From NCBI RefSeq assembly GCF_003635165.1, contig NZ_ML058608.1:1-64000 (forward strand): a DNA stretch of 64,000 nt, in the 5' to 3' direction. The stretch's first letter is position 1. Every line of letters starts with the position of its first letter. Below the pieces are notes generated by a model. It saw only the letters and a program-made list of their open reading frames with translations, was not told the DNA's origin and ran no database searches. Both the position numbers and the translations under genes were made by a program. Of this stretch, positions 23,965 through 32,778 are shown piece by piece. This DNA is from Burkholderia sp. Nafp2/4-1b. Lineage in GTDB: Bacteria > Pseudomonadota > Gammaproteobacteria > Burkholderiales > Burkholderiaceae.

Positions 23965-25982
23965 CACAGGCTCCGCACGCGCTTCACGCCGTGCTGTTCG
24001 AGCAGCGCGGCGAGATTGAGCTTCGCGACGTCGTCGACGAAGCCGCTGTCGCGGAACAGGCACGTGACGTCATGCGACGCGCCGGTCGCATCGAGCAGCT
24101 CGACGATGCCGTCGGCGAGCGGGCCCGCATCGTCGCGCGAGATGCGCGCATCGAAGCACGCGACGATCGAGCGGCCGATCAGGTGCACGGTCTTGCCGGC
24201 CACCGGGTGATGCTCGACCGGCGTGCACAGATCGAGGCCGAGCTTCAACGTGAGCTCGGCGAGCAGGTCGTCCTCGGTGCGGCCGGTCTTCACGTGCTCG
24301 ACGGACGCGAACAGCGCGTGGTCGAAGTCGTCGCGGCGCGGATCCCATTCGATCACGTTGGTCGTGTCGAGCCGGTACACGCGGAAGCCGAGGTCGCCAT
24401 AGCTTTCCGGATAGTCGCGCGCGACCTGCTGCGCGGTGCGGCGCAAGCGCTCCTTCGTGATTTCCGCGAGCGTCAGCGGCTTCTTCAGCTTCGCGCAGAA
24501 CTCGGCGGCCGCCAGCTGCGTCTTGTCGCGGCGGTCGAGCGCCTCGGGCAGCTGCACGAGGATGTAGCGGCGCGCGCCGCCGTCGGTCGCGTTCACCTGC
24601 ATCACCGCGTGCCCGGTCGAACCGGAACCGGCGAAGCAGTCGAGCACGATGTCGTCGCCGCGCGTGCACCAGCCGATCACGGCCGCCGCGAAGTCGACCG
24701 GCTTCGGCTGGTCGAACGGGATGCCGAGCGTCTTCAACAGCGCGTCGTCGGAGCCGGCGAACGGCAGCACCGACGGCACGTTCTCGTACATGTTCTCGTC
24801 GAGGTAGTAGATCCGCTGCGGCTGCGTGGTTTCATCCGGGCCGAATTCGATCTGGCCGCGCTCGATCAGCGCCTGCATCGTCGCGGGCGGATTGCGCCAG
24901 CCGCGCGCCGGCATCGCGCACGGCTTGCCGGTGACCGGGTGGAGCAGCGGCGTGAAATACTCGTCCGGCGCCTTCTTCTTGTTCGGCCACGCCATCGACA
25001 CGAGACGGTACACGCGGCCTTCCGCCGACAGCCGGTCGTACATCACCTCGCCGCCGGACAGGTTGGTCTGCGCCTTCATCCACGCGCGATACGCCTTCTG
25101 CGCGTCCTTCGCGTTGCCGCTGCGGTACACCGCGTCGTGCGCGGCATCGAGCATGCGCTGCGCGTTGCGCTTCGGGCGCTTCAGCGGTGCCTGTTCGAGC
25201 AGCGTCTCGGCGTTGCGCGCGAACAGCACCAGCGATTCGTGCTGGTACGCGACGCCGCGCGCGTCGCCCTTCGGGTTGCGCTTGTCCCACACGGCGACGC
25301 CGAGCTCGTTCTCCTCGCCGAAGATCTCGCGCAGCATCAGCACGAGCGCATGCACCTCGTGCTCGTCGATGTGCACGGCGATCAGCCCTTCGTCGGACAG
25401 CAGCGCGTGCGCGAGCTTCAGGCGCGGATACATCATGTTCAGCCAGTCGGTATGGAACCGGCCGTTCGCCTCGGTATTGGTGCTGCGCTTCACGCCGGCG
25501 TCGGTCTGGCCCGTCATCGCCAGGTAGTGGCGGATGCTGTCGCTGAAGTCGTCCGGATAGACGAAGTCGCTGCCGGTGTTGTACGGCGGGTCGATGTAGA
25601 CGAGCTTCACCTTGCCCGCGTAACTCTTGTGCAGCAGCTTCATCACGTCGAGATTGTCGCCCTCGATCACGAGATGGCGCGTGTCGTCCCACGCGACGCT
25701 GTCGCCGGGGCACGGGCGCAGCGTGCCCGTCGACGGCGTGAGCGCGGCCTGGCGCGCGCTGCGCTTGCCGTGCCAGTGGAAGCCGTAGCGCTCGTCGGCG
25801 TCGCCGACGGTGCGTTCGCCGACCAGCGCCTTCAGCACGTCGACGTCGACCGACGCGCCGTCCGGGCCTTCGGTCACGAGTTCGGGGAACAGCGCCTTCA
25901 GGCGCGCGACGTTGTCGGCGGTGAAATCCGTCGACATCGCCTGCGGGTTCGCCGCATCGAGTTTCTGCATCGTCTTTTCCAT
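23964..25982 (-). CDS. mod: type III DNA methyltransferase, Mod subunit
   Basis: A 672-residue adenine-type methyltransferase that also gives the system its sequence specificity. The catalytic motif DPPYNTGSDF comes before the SAM motif DCFAGSGSTGHAV, the beta-class order usual for Mod proteins. The region between them should contain the target-recognition domain. I saw no simple-sequence repeat of the kind that makes some mod genes phase-variable. The first ATG (25982) has only a weak site; a second ATG five codons on has GGA at a fair distance and could be the true start. The recognition site cannot be predicted. Confidence 0.95.
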   Translation of the reverse strand: MEKTMQKLDAANPQAMSTDFTADNVARLKALFPELVTEGPDGASVDVDVLKALVGERTVGDADERYGFHWHGKRSARQAALTPSTGTLRPCPGDSVAWDDTRHLVIEGDNLDVMKLLHKSYAGKVKLVYIDPPYNTGSDFVYPDDFSDSIRHYLAMTGQTDAGVKRSTNTEANGRFHTDWLNMMYPRLKLAHALLSDEGLIAVHIDEHEVHALVLMLREIFGEENELGVAVWDKRNPKGDARGVAYQHESLVLFARNAETLLEQAPLKRPKRNAQRMLDAAHDAVYRSGNAKDAQKAYRAWMKAQTNLSGGEVMYDRLSAEGRVYRLVSMAWPNKKKAPDEYFTPLLHPVTGKPCAMPARGWRNPPATMQALIERGQIEFGPDETTQPQRIYYLDENMYENVPSVLPFAGSDDALLKTLGIPFDQPKPVDFAAAVIGWCTRGDDIVLDCFAGSGSTGHAVMQVNATDGGARRYILVQLPEALDRRDKTQLAAAEFCAKLKKPLTLAEITKERLRRTAQQVARDYPESYGDLGFRVYRLDTTNVIEWDPRRDDFDHALFASVEHVKTGRTEDDLLAELTLKLGLDLCTPVEHHPVAGKTVHLIGRSIVACFDARISRDDAGPLADGIVELLDATGASHDVTCLFRDSGFVDDVAKLNLAALLEQHGVKRVRSL

Positions 25983-26234
25983 CGGAGCCCGGCCGCGTGC
26001 GCCAGGACGTCGGGCGCACTCACGGCTGCGGTGGCAACGGCCACCCGGGCAAACCCGAAACGCTAGCGAGTCGGTCGGCGCAGGTCAAGCACCGATGTGA
26101 GGCGATCGTGCGCGCATCGGCCGCGATCGCCCGCCCGACGGGCCGCAGGCGGCTTCGGGCCGCGTGTCGCGCGGGCCGCCCGGCGGGTGTTCCCGGGCAT
26201 TCCGGTACGCGGCGGAGAAGCCGAAAAAAGGACG

Positions 26235-26273
26235 AAAAAAAGGGCACGGTCGGCGCGGTGCGCCGGCGTGCCC
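26235..26273 (-). terminator. intrinsic terminator downstream of the porin
   Basis: On the minus strand a long GC hairpin (arms beginning GGGCACG and ending CCGTGCCC, 26242-26273) is followed by seven T. A second perfect inverted repeat, GCGGGGCTC/GAGCCCCGC at 26302-26322, stands just after the porin stop without a T-run and may protect the mRNA end. The rest of the 345-base gap up to mod shows nothing I can name. Confidence 0.8.
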
Positions 26274-26328
26274 GTATGGAGAATCCCGGATGGAGGATGC
26301 GGCGGGGCTCGACGAGCCCCGCTGGTGG

Positions 26329-27459
26329 TCAGAACCGCGTACGGATGCCCGACGTCAGTTCGAGCTGGTTCTTCGCGCCGAACGTCGACGACACCGTGTA
26401 GCCGCCATGCAGCTTCATGTAGTCGCCGGCGAGGTACACCTCGGTGCGCTTGCTCAGGTGGTAGAACACCGACCCGTAGATCGTCTCCTTGAAGCCGTTG
26501 GCGACGCCGTTGGTCAGGCTGAACGCGCCGAGGTTGGCGTTCGGCGTGAAGCCGTCCGCGTTATTCGCGGCGTTCTTGATGCGCATCTGCTGGTAGCCGA
26601 GCTCGTAGTCGAGCGCGCCCTTCGGCGCGATCTTCATCGACACCGTCCACGAATCGTCGTGACGCTGGCCGAGCGGGCCCTGGTCGCCGTTGTAGCGGAA
26701 GTAGCCGGCATTCAGGCGCACGATGTCGAACGTGTAGTTGCCGCCGACCGAGAACGTCTGGTTCCGGAAGCCGTTGTGGTTCACGTGGTTGTAGAAGCCC
26801 GACACGGTGAACGGGCCACCGTTGTAGCCGAGCGCGGCCTGGTAGGCGGAGCCGGTCGCGAACGAGGTCGAGTTGCTGAACTGGTAGCCGGCGCTCGCGA
26901 AGATGCCGTTGCTGAACAGCTTCTTCCACGCGACGCCGTTGTTGTAACGGGTGCCGGTCGGGCCGGCCGCGTAGAAAATCATCTGCTTGAAGTTGTTCGA
27001 GTTGGTCCAGCCGCCTTCCTCGGTCGTCAGCTTCGACGAGCCGTACGCATCGCCGTAATTCGCCGATGCGTCGCGCGCGATCGTGTTCTGGAAGCCGGCC
27101 GTCAGCTTGCCGAAGCGCTCGTCCTCGACGCCGACCCACGCGTCGCGGTCGAAGATCTGGCCTTCGTCTTCCATCTGGCCGTTCGCGACCACGAATTCGC
27201 TTTCGAGGCGGAAGATGATCTTCGTGCCGCCGCCGATGTCTTCAGCGCCTTTCAGGCCCCAGCGGCTGCCGCTGAACCACGGCTCGCCTGCGTTACCCAT
27301 CCCGATCACGTGATTGCCGTTCGCATCGGCGTGGGTCCGGTAGGTCGGAAAACTCAGGTCCATCAGGCCATAGAGCTGCACGCTCGACTGCGCGTACGCC
27401 TGGGTGCCGGCGCACAGGCCTGCCGCCGCGATGGAAAGGGCAAGGGTTTTTCGTTTCAA
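26329..27459 (-). CDS. outer-membrane porin, Porin_4/OmpC-like
   Basis: A 376-residue trimeric-type porin with a signal peptide (about 1-23, cut after AYA), the N-terminal strand SSVQLYGLMDL, alternating beta-strand pattern throughout and the C-terminal phenylalanine needed for outer-membrane assembly. The only suitable start is TTG at 27459, and it has a very strong GGAGGAG site seven bases upstream. It lies after a two-component system and ABC importer on the same strand, with its own 220-base leader. It may provide outer-membrane entry for the importer's substrate, or may be a general porin. Confidence 0.92.
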   Translation of the reverse strand: MKRKTLALSIAAAGLCAGTQAYAQSSVQLYGLMDLSFPTYRTHADANGNHVIGMGNAGEPWFSGSRWGLKGAEDIGGGTKIIFRLESEFVVANGQMEDEGQIFDRDAWVGVEDERFGKLTAGFQNTIARDASANYGDAYGSSKLTTEEGGWTNSNNFKQMIFYAAGPTGTRYNNGVAWKKLFSNGIFASAGYQFSNSTSFATGSAYQAALGYNGGPFTVSGFYNHVNHNGFRNQTFSVGGNYTFDIVRLNAGYFRYNGDQGPLGQRHDDSWTVSMKIAPKGALDYELGYQQMRIKNAANNADGFTPNANLGAFSLTNGVANGFKETIYGSVFYHLSKRTEVYLAGDYMKLHGGYTVSSTFGAKNQLELTSGIRTRF

Positions 27460-27680
27460 GATCGTCTCCTCCGAACTGCCGCATTTGAAATCTGTTTGTT
27501 GGCACTACGTAATGTGTGCCGAATAGTGCCGACCACAGCGAGAGGGCCGACGCATAGCATCGTAGAGGGTGCAATCCTTCACGCCGCTTTCCCGGAGGAA
27601 AGAATCGGATCGGTGAAAACACCGAACGCGCAACAATCGCGAATCGGGCTGGCGCGCCGGCAAGCGCGCGGCGCGCCGCG

Positions 27681-28358
27681 TCAGTCCTGGCTGCTCTTCG
27701 CGCGCAGGATGTAGCCGAGCCCGCGCAGCGTGATGATCTCGGCCGTGCTGGGCGCGAGATGCTTGCGCAGCCGGTGGATGTAGATGTCGATCGCGTCGGC
27801 GCTCGGCTCGTCGTCGAGCGCGAACACGCTGTCCATCAGCCGCGCCTTCGACACCGTCTTGTTCTGCTGCAGCATCAGCGTCTCGAGAATCGCATGCTCG
27901 CGGCGGCGCAGCGCGAGCACCGCATCGCCGCAGCGGAATTCGCGCGTACCGAACGCGTAGACCAGATCGCCGCACATGAGCTGCGTCGTGCCGACGCCAG
28001 CCTGCCGGCGGATCAGCGCACGGATGCGCGCGACCAGCTCGCGCGATTCGAAAGGCTTGACCACGTAGTCGTCGGCGCCCGCGCCGAAGCAGTCGACCTT
28101 GTCGTCGACCGAGCCGTGCGCGGTCAGCATCAGCACCGGCACGTTGTCGTTGCGGCGCCGCAATCGCGCGAGCACTTCCTTGCCGCTGATGCCGGGCAGC
28201 CGCATGTCGAGCAGCACCGCGTCGTAGTGTTCAGTCTTCAGCACCGTGTCCGCACGCTCGCCGTCGCCGACGCAGTCGACCGCGAAATCCTCGCCGCGCA
28301 GCAGGTTCACGATCCAGTGCGCGAGTTCGGCGTTGTCTTCGACCAGCAGGAGTTTCAT
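27681..28358 (-). CDS. OmpR-family response regulator, TctD-like
   Basis: A 225-residue DNA-binding regulator with a receiver domain (1-115) and winged-helix domain (125-222). Phosphorylation residues are D8/E7 in LLLVEDN, D51 in VLLDMRLPG and K101 in YVVKPFE. It is transcribed directly after the kinase gene (12-base gap) and both follow an ABC importer on the same strand. In TctD/TctE systems the pair controls uptake of a carboxylate; here the likely targets are the ABC genes, the porin or both. Confidence 0.9.
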   Translation of the reverse strand: MKLLLVEDNAELAHWIVNLLRGEDFAVDCVGDGERADTVLKTEHYDAVLLDMRLPGISGKEVLARLRRRNDNVPVLMLTAHGSVDDKVDCFGAGADDYVVKPFESRELVARIRALIRRQAGVGTTQLMCGDLVYAFGTREFRCGDAVLALRRREHAILETLMLQQNKTVSKARLMDSVFALDDEPSADAIDIYIHRLRKHLAPSTAEIITLRGLGYILRAKSSQD

Positions 28359-28370
28359 GACGACATCTCT

Positions 28371-29738
28371 TCATTCAAAGGCGGGCAGCCGCACGGTCAC
28401 GACGATACCGCGATTGCCGGGGCCCGGTGCGAGCGTCACGCTGCCGCCGTGCGCCTGCGCGATCTCGCGCACGATCGCGAGACCCAGGCCCGAGCCTTCG
28501 GTGTCGGCCGACACGCGGTAGAACCGCTTGAACACGTGCGGCCGCGCTTCGGCCGGAATGCCGGGGCCGTTGTCGATCACCTCGAGCACGACCGCGTCGC
28601 CGTCGCGCCGCGCGGCGACCGTCACGCAGCCGCCCGGCTGCGTGTAGCGCACCGCATTGTCGACGAGGTTCATCACCAGCGCGGTGAGCAGGCTGTCGCT
28701 GCCCGCGACGTCGAGCCGTTCGCCGAGATCCGCGCCGAGGTCGATGTCGCGCCGCTGCGCGAGCACGATCGTTTCCTCCAGCACGCTCGACACGACGGCG
28801 GCGAGATCGACGCGATGCGTGAGCAGCGTCGACGGCGTCGCCTCCGCATGCGCGAGCAGCAGCAGCTTGTCGGTCACGTCGGCCATCTTGCGGCTGCTGC
28901 GCTGCATGCTGTCGAGCACCGACGAGAGTTCATAATCGTCGTTGCCGCGCTGCTGCGCGTACTGGATCTGCGTGTCGAGCACCGCGATCGGCGTGCGCAG
29001 CTGGTGCGCGGCGTCGGCGATGAAGCGTCGCTGCGTGGCCGTGTGCGTATTGAGCCGCGCGATGCACTGGTTGATCGCGTCGACGATCGGCCGCAGCTCA
29101 TGCTGGAGGCGCTCGGGGCGGATCGGCTCCAGTTCCATCGGCCCGCGGTCGGCGACGTCGTCCTTCAGCTTCATCAGCGGGCGCAGCTCGAGCGTGAGGC
29201 CCAGATAGACGAGCACGATCGCGAGCACCAGCATCAGCGACAGCCGCATGAGCTGCGGCCGCCAGATCGTCGCGACCATCGCGTCGTACGAGCGCGTCGT
29301 CTTCGCGACGATCACCGTGACCGGCTCGACCTGCCCCTCGTCGTACAGCTGGCGGTCGTAGGCCACCGCGCGCAGCGGCACGTCGTCGAGCGACGTGTCG
29401 TACAGCGTCGGCTCGACGCCGTGCTGGGCCGGTACGTCGAGCGTCGGGTTGCCGGCGAGCAGCCGGCCGTGGCCGTCGATCACCTTGTAGAACACCGAAT
29501 CGCGCGACGGTGATTCGAAGATCTCGAGCGCGGCGGGCGGCACGTCCGCGGCCGGCATGCCGTTGCGCCACTCGACGTCCTCGCCGATCGTGCGCGCCGA
29601 CGCGATCAGCGCGCTGTCCTGCACGAGCGCGGCCGTGGTCCGCGCGGTGCCGTACGACATCGCGCCCGCGATCACCACGAAGGCCGTGAGCGGCAGCAGC
29701 AGCCACCACAGAAGCCGCCCGCGCAGGCTGTGCGCCAT
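28371..29738 (-). CDS. sensor histidine kinase, TctE-like
   Basis: A 455-residue inner-membrane kinase with membrane helices near 10-32 and 165-188 bracketing a periplasmic sensor of the 2CSK_N type. The phosphoacceptor box is ADAAHQLRTPIAVLD and the ATP site has NLVDNAVRYT, DNGPGIP and GSGLGLAIVRE. It pairs with the downstream response regulator. It is 78 bases after the ABC permease, so the importer and its sensor probably share a transcript. Confidence 0.9.
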   Translation of the reverse strand: MAHSLRGRLLWWLLLPLTAFVVIAGAMSYGTARTTAALVQDSALIASARTIGEDVEWRNGMPAADVPPAALEIFESPSRDSVFYKVIDGHGRLLAGNPTLDVPAQHGVEPTLYDTSLDDVPLRAVAYDRQLYDEGQVEPVTVIVAKTTRSYDAMVATIWRPQLMRLSLMLVLAIVLVYLGLTLELRPLMKLKDDVADRGPMELEPIRPERLQHELRPIVDAINQCIARLNTHTATQRRFIADAAHQLRTPIAVLDTQIQYAQQRGNDDYELSSVLDSMQRSSRKMADVTDKLLLLAHAEATPSTLLTHRVDLAAVVSSVLEETIVLAQRRDIDLGADLGERLDVAGSDSLLTALVMNLVDNAVRYTQPGGCVTVAARRDGDAVVLEVIDNGPGIPAEARPHVFKRFYRVSADTEGSGLGLAIVREIAQAHGGSVTLAPGPGNRGIVVTVRLPAFE

Positions 29739-29816
29739 TCCTTCTCCTCAATGCCGAACCGCGCCGGGGGCTGACCGGCGCGGTTCGGGTGGGTGATCCG
29801 ATGCTGCGTGCGACGC

Positions 29817-30674
29817 TCAGAAAGCGGCGGGGCGCCACTTCAGCAAGCGCTTCTCGATCCGGGTCAGCAGGTAGTCGGCGGCCAGTGCGACCACGGCCAG
29901 CACGATCATCGCCGCGAACACGCCGCTCGCGTTGAACGCACCCTGGGCGGTGGAGATTAGCAGGCCGATGCCCTGCTTGGAACCCAGGAATTCGCCGACC
30001 ACCGCACCGACCAGCGCGAAACCGAAGCTCACGTGCAGGCTCGCGAGAATCCAGCTGAGCGCGGACGGAATCACGACGGAGGTGGTGATCTGCCGGCGCG
30101 ACGCGCCGAGGATCTGCGCGTTGGCGATCAGGTAGCGGTCGGCTTCGCGCACACCCTGGAACGCGTTGCCGAACACGACGAAGAACACCATCACGACGGC
30201 CAGCGCGATCTTCGACGCCATCCCGAGGCCGAGCGCGATCACGAACACCGAGCCCAGCACGACGCGCGGAATCGAGTTCGCGATCTGGATGTACAGGCCG
30301 AACACGTCGGCCATCAGCTTGTTGCGGCCGAGCACGATCCCGCAGATCACGCCGGCGACCGAGCCGATCAGGAAGCCGATCGTGGTCTCCTCGAGCGTCA
30401 CCCAGACCTGCGTGAGCAGCGGCCCTTGCGACGTGCCGTTGACGAACCAGTCCTGGATCTGCGCGAAGATCAGCGTCGGCTGCGAGAAGAAGAACGAATC
30501 GATCCACTTCAGGCGTGCAGCGAGTTCCCAGCCGCCCAGCACGAAGACGAGCACGGCGATCCGCAGGCCGATGATGAGTTGCCGGCGGCGGCGCAGCCGG
30601 GTTTGAGCGGCGCGCGACTCGTCCTCGAGCGTCGTCGCCGGAAGGGCGGTGGGGGGTAGCGTCATGTCGGTCAT
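29817..30674 (-). CDS. ABC transporter permease, SsuC/TauC type
   Basis: A 285-residue permease with about six membrane helices and the ABC-contact loop GASRRQITTSVVIPSALSWI (residues near 190-210), typical of nitrate, sulfonate and taurine importers. The first ATG is one base from an AGGAG site; a second ATG three codons later would sit better and may be the true start. It is transcribed after the ATPase gene, 48 bases apart. Substrate not determined. Confidence 0.9.
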   Translation of the reverse strand: MTDMTLPPTALPATTLEDESRAAQTRLRRRRQLIIGLRIAVLVFVLGGWELAARLKWIDSFFFSQPTLIFAQIQDWFVNGTSQGPLLTQVWVTLEETTIGFLIGSVAGVICGIVLGRNKLMADVFGLYIQIANSIPRVVLGSVFVIALGLGMASKIALAVVMVFFVVFGNAFQGVREADRYLIANAQILGASRRQITTSVVIPSALSWILASLHVSFGFALVGAVVGEFLGSKQGIGLLISTAQGAFNASGVFAAMIVLAVVALAADYLLTRIEKRLLKWRPAAF

Positions 30675-30722
30675 GCTCCTGTCCTTGCTGTTTGTTGCCG
30701 TGGCTTGCGTGCGGCGTATGCG

Positions 30723-31520
30723 TCAGCCGATCTGCACTTCTTCGCGCAGGTCGTGCCAGATGTCCTTGGAAATCTCGATGAAGCGCGCGTCGTAGCGCAC
30801 TTCCGACATGACGCGCGGGCGCGGCAGGTCGATCTCGTACACGCGCTTGAGCGTCGCGGGGCGCGCGGTCAGCACGAACACGCGGTCGGCGAGCGCGATC
30901 GCCTCTTCGAGATCGTGCGTGACGAACACGACCGAGCCCTTGTTCGCCGACCACAGCTGCAGCAGTTCGTCCTGCATCAGCGTGCGCGTCTGCATGTCGA
31001 GCGCGGAGAACGGCTCGTCCATCAGCAGGATTTCCGGCTGGTTGATGAAGGTCTGCGCGAGCGCGACGCGCTTCCTCATCCCGCCGGAGAGCTGGTGCGG
31101 GTAGTGCTTCGTGAACTTGTCGAGGCCGACCTTGCGGATCCATTCCTCGGCCTGCGCGTACGCGACGTCCTTCGAGCGGCCGCGGAACAGCGGGCCCGCC
31201 GCGACGTTGTCGATCACGTTGCGCCACGGGAATACGGCGTCGGCCTGGAACACGAAGCCGATGCGCGGGTCGATCCCGTCGACCGGGCGGCCCATCACGC
31301 GCACCTCGCCCGACGCCGGCTTGAGCAGCCCGGTGATCATGTTCAGCGTGGTGGACTTGCCGCAGCCGGTCGGCCCGACGATCGCGATGAACTCGCCGCG
31401 CGCGACGCTCATGCTGAAGTCGCGCAACGCGACGGTGGCCTTGCCTTCCGGCGAAATGAAGCGGCACGACACATTGCGAAACTCGATCGCCGGTGTGCTC
31501 GGGGAAACTGCCTGGTTCAT
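30723..31520 (-). CDS. ABC transporter ATP-binding protein, SsuB/TauB type
   Basis: A 265-residue ATPase with Walker A (GPTGCGKST), Q-loop (VFQADAVFPWRNV), signature (LSGGMRKRVALA), Walker B (LLMDEPFSALD) and H-loop (VTHDLEEAIALADRV). The start chosen is the ATG at 31520, where the family-like sequence begins. It powers the permease encoded next. A strong hairpin separates it from the upstream binding-protein gene. Confidence 0.93.
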   Translation of the reverse strand: MNQAVSPSTPAIEFRNVSCRFISPEGKATVALRDFSMSVARGEFIAIVGPTGCGKSTTLNMITGLLKPASGEVRVMGRPVDGIDPRIGFVFQADAVFPWRNVIDNVAAGPLFRGRSKDVAYAQAEEWIRKVGLDKFTKHYPHQLSGGMRKRVALAQTFINQPEILLMDEPFSALDMQTRTLMQDELLQLWSANKGSVVFVTHDLEEAIALADRVFVLTARPATLKRVYEIDLPRPRVMSEVRYDARFIEISKDIWHDLREEVQIG

Positions 31521-31593
31521 TGCATTCGTCCTGCGGGTGAGGAGGGCGTCGCGTCGTGGCGCCGCCGGGCCGGTCAGCCGGGCCGGAACGGGG

Positions 31594-31628
31594 AACGCGC
31601 GGCGGCGGGATCGCCGCCGCCGCGCGTT
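31594..31628 (-). promoter_or_regulatory. GC hairpin between binding-protein and ATPase genes
   Basis: A long inverted repeat (AACGCGCGGCGGCG against CGCCGCCG...CGCGCGTT) begins six bases after the binding-protein stop and has no T-run. Such hairpins often stabilise the upstream message, giving more binding protein than transporter. That role is inferred. Confidence 0.55.
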
Positions 31629-31633
31629 GCGGC

Positions 31634-32635
31634 TTACTTCGCGTTCACGAAATCGTTGGTGTAGGTGCGCGCCAGGTCGATGTGCTTGCCCTTCACCGAC
31701 GGGTTGAACGCCGACAGCACCTTCAGCACGGTTGCCGGGCCGTCGGCCGGCATCTTCGCGTCGGCGGTGTACATCGGCAGCGATGCCTTCAGCGCGGACA
31801 CGTACAGCGCCTTGTCCTTCTGGTAGTCCGCCGGCATCTTCGCGGCAATTTCCTCGGCGCTGTGCGTGTGGATGAACTGCATCGTCTTCGCGAACGCGTG
31901 CGCGAGCTTGGTGGCCTCCGCCTTGTGCGAATCGGCCCATGCCGACTGCACGTACAGGCTCGCGGCCGGGTAGGTGCCGCCGAGCGCGGCGCGCGTGCCT
32001 TCCAGCGTGCGCAGGTCGACCAGCACCTTCGCGTCGCCCATCTTCTCGAGCGCGGACACCGTCGGCTCGGTCGTCATGCCGGCGTCGATGCGGCCCTGCT
32101 TGATCGCGGCGATGAAGCTCGCGTCGGCGCCGACCGGCAGCATCGTGTACTGCGTCGACGGCACGCCTTGCTGCAGCGCGAGGTATTGGGTGAGGAAGCT
32201 GGTCGACGAGCCGAGGCCCGTCACGCCGAGCGTCTTGCCCTTCGCGTCGGCCATCGACTTGAAGGTCGGCGCCGCCTTGGTCGACACCAGTTCGACCTCG
32301 CCCGGCACCTGGCAGAGTACGGCGATCGCCTTCACGTCCTTGCCCTTGCTCTGCAGGTCGACCGCATGGTCGTAGAAGCCGACGACGCCCTGCACGGCGC
32401 CCGCCAGGAGTTCGTTCTCGGCGTCGACGCCGGCCGGCTGCGACAGCAGCTCGACGTCGAGCCCTTCGGCCTTGAAGTTGCCGAGCTCCTGCGTGAGCCG
32501 CGCGGGCAGGTAGATCAGCTTCGCGATCCCGCCGACCATGATGGTGATTTTGCCGTCGTCGGCGAAAGCGGGGTGAGCGGCGAGCGCGCAGCTGAGGCTG
32601 GCTGCAACGGCGAGGGTGCGCAGGATGGGTCGCAT
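31634..32635 (-). CDS. ABC transporter substrate-binding protein, NMT1/SsuA type
   Basis: A 333-residue periplasmic binding protein with a signal peptide (about 1-26, cut after AFA). It opens with KITIMVGGIAKLIYLPARLT and contains GVTGLGSSTSFLTQYLAL, the phosphate/carboxylate-type loop of the NMT1 and sulfonate-binding families. The ATG at 32635 with GGAG upstream is preferred over one 54 bases earlier. It is the first gene of the ABC, kinase and regulator series. The ligand could be a sulfonate, an aromatic acid or a pyrimidine-like compound; the sequence does not decide. Confidence 0.9.
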   Translation of the reverse strand: MRPILRTLAVAASLSCALAAHPAFADDGKITIMVGGIAKLIYLPARLTQELGNFKAEGLDVELLSQPAGVDAENELLAGAVQGVVGFYDHAVDLQSKGKDVKAIAVLCQVPGEVELVSTKAAPTFKSMADAKGKTLGVTGLGSSTSFLTQYLALQQGVPSTQYTMLPVGADASFIAAIKQGRIDAGMTTEPTVSALEKMGDAKVLVDLRTLEGTRAALGGTYPAASLYVQSAWADSHKAEATKLAHAFAKTMQFIHTHSAEEIAAKMPADYQKDKALYVSALKASLPMYTADAKMPADGPATVLKVLSAFNPSVKGKHIDLARTYTNDFVNAK

Positions 32636-32778
32636 CGGGGTCGTCTCCTTCGTTGTATTCGTATGGCGCGATGCTTGCTGCATCGTCATGACGAGTATAG
32701 GGAGGCGAAACCTTCCGGTACCTTTCGCGGGCGGCCGATTCCTTTAGGGGTTTTCCAGCAAGCGGGCGCGCAGGCGGC

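Noticed and set aside
20929..25982. Very long plus-strand frames antisense to res and mod (hundreds of residues)
   Set aside because: They are shadows caused by high GC at third codon positions; the minus-strand frames contain all family motifs.
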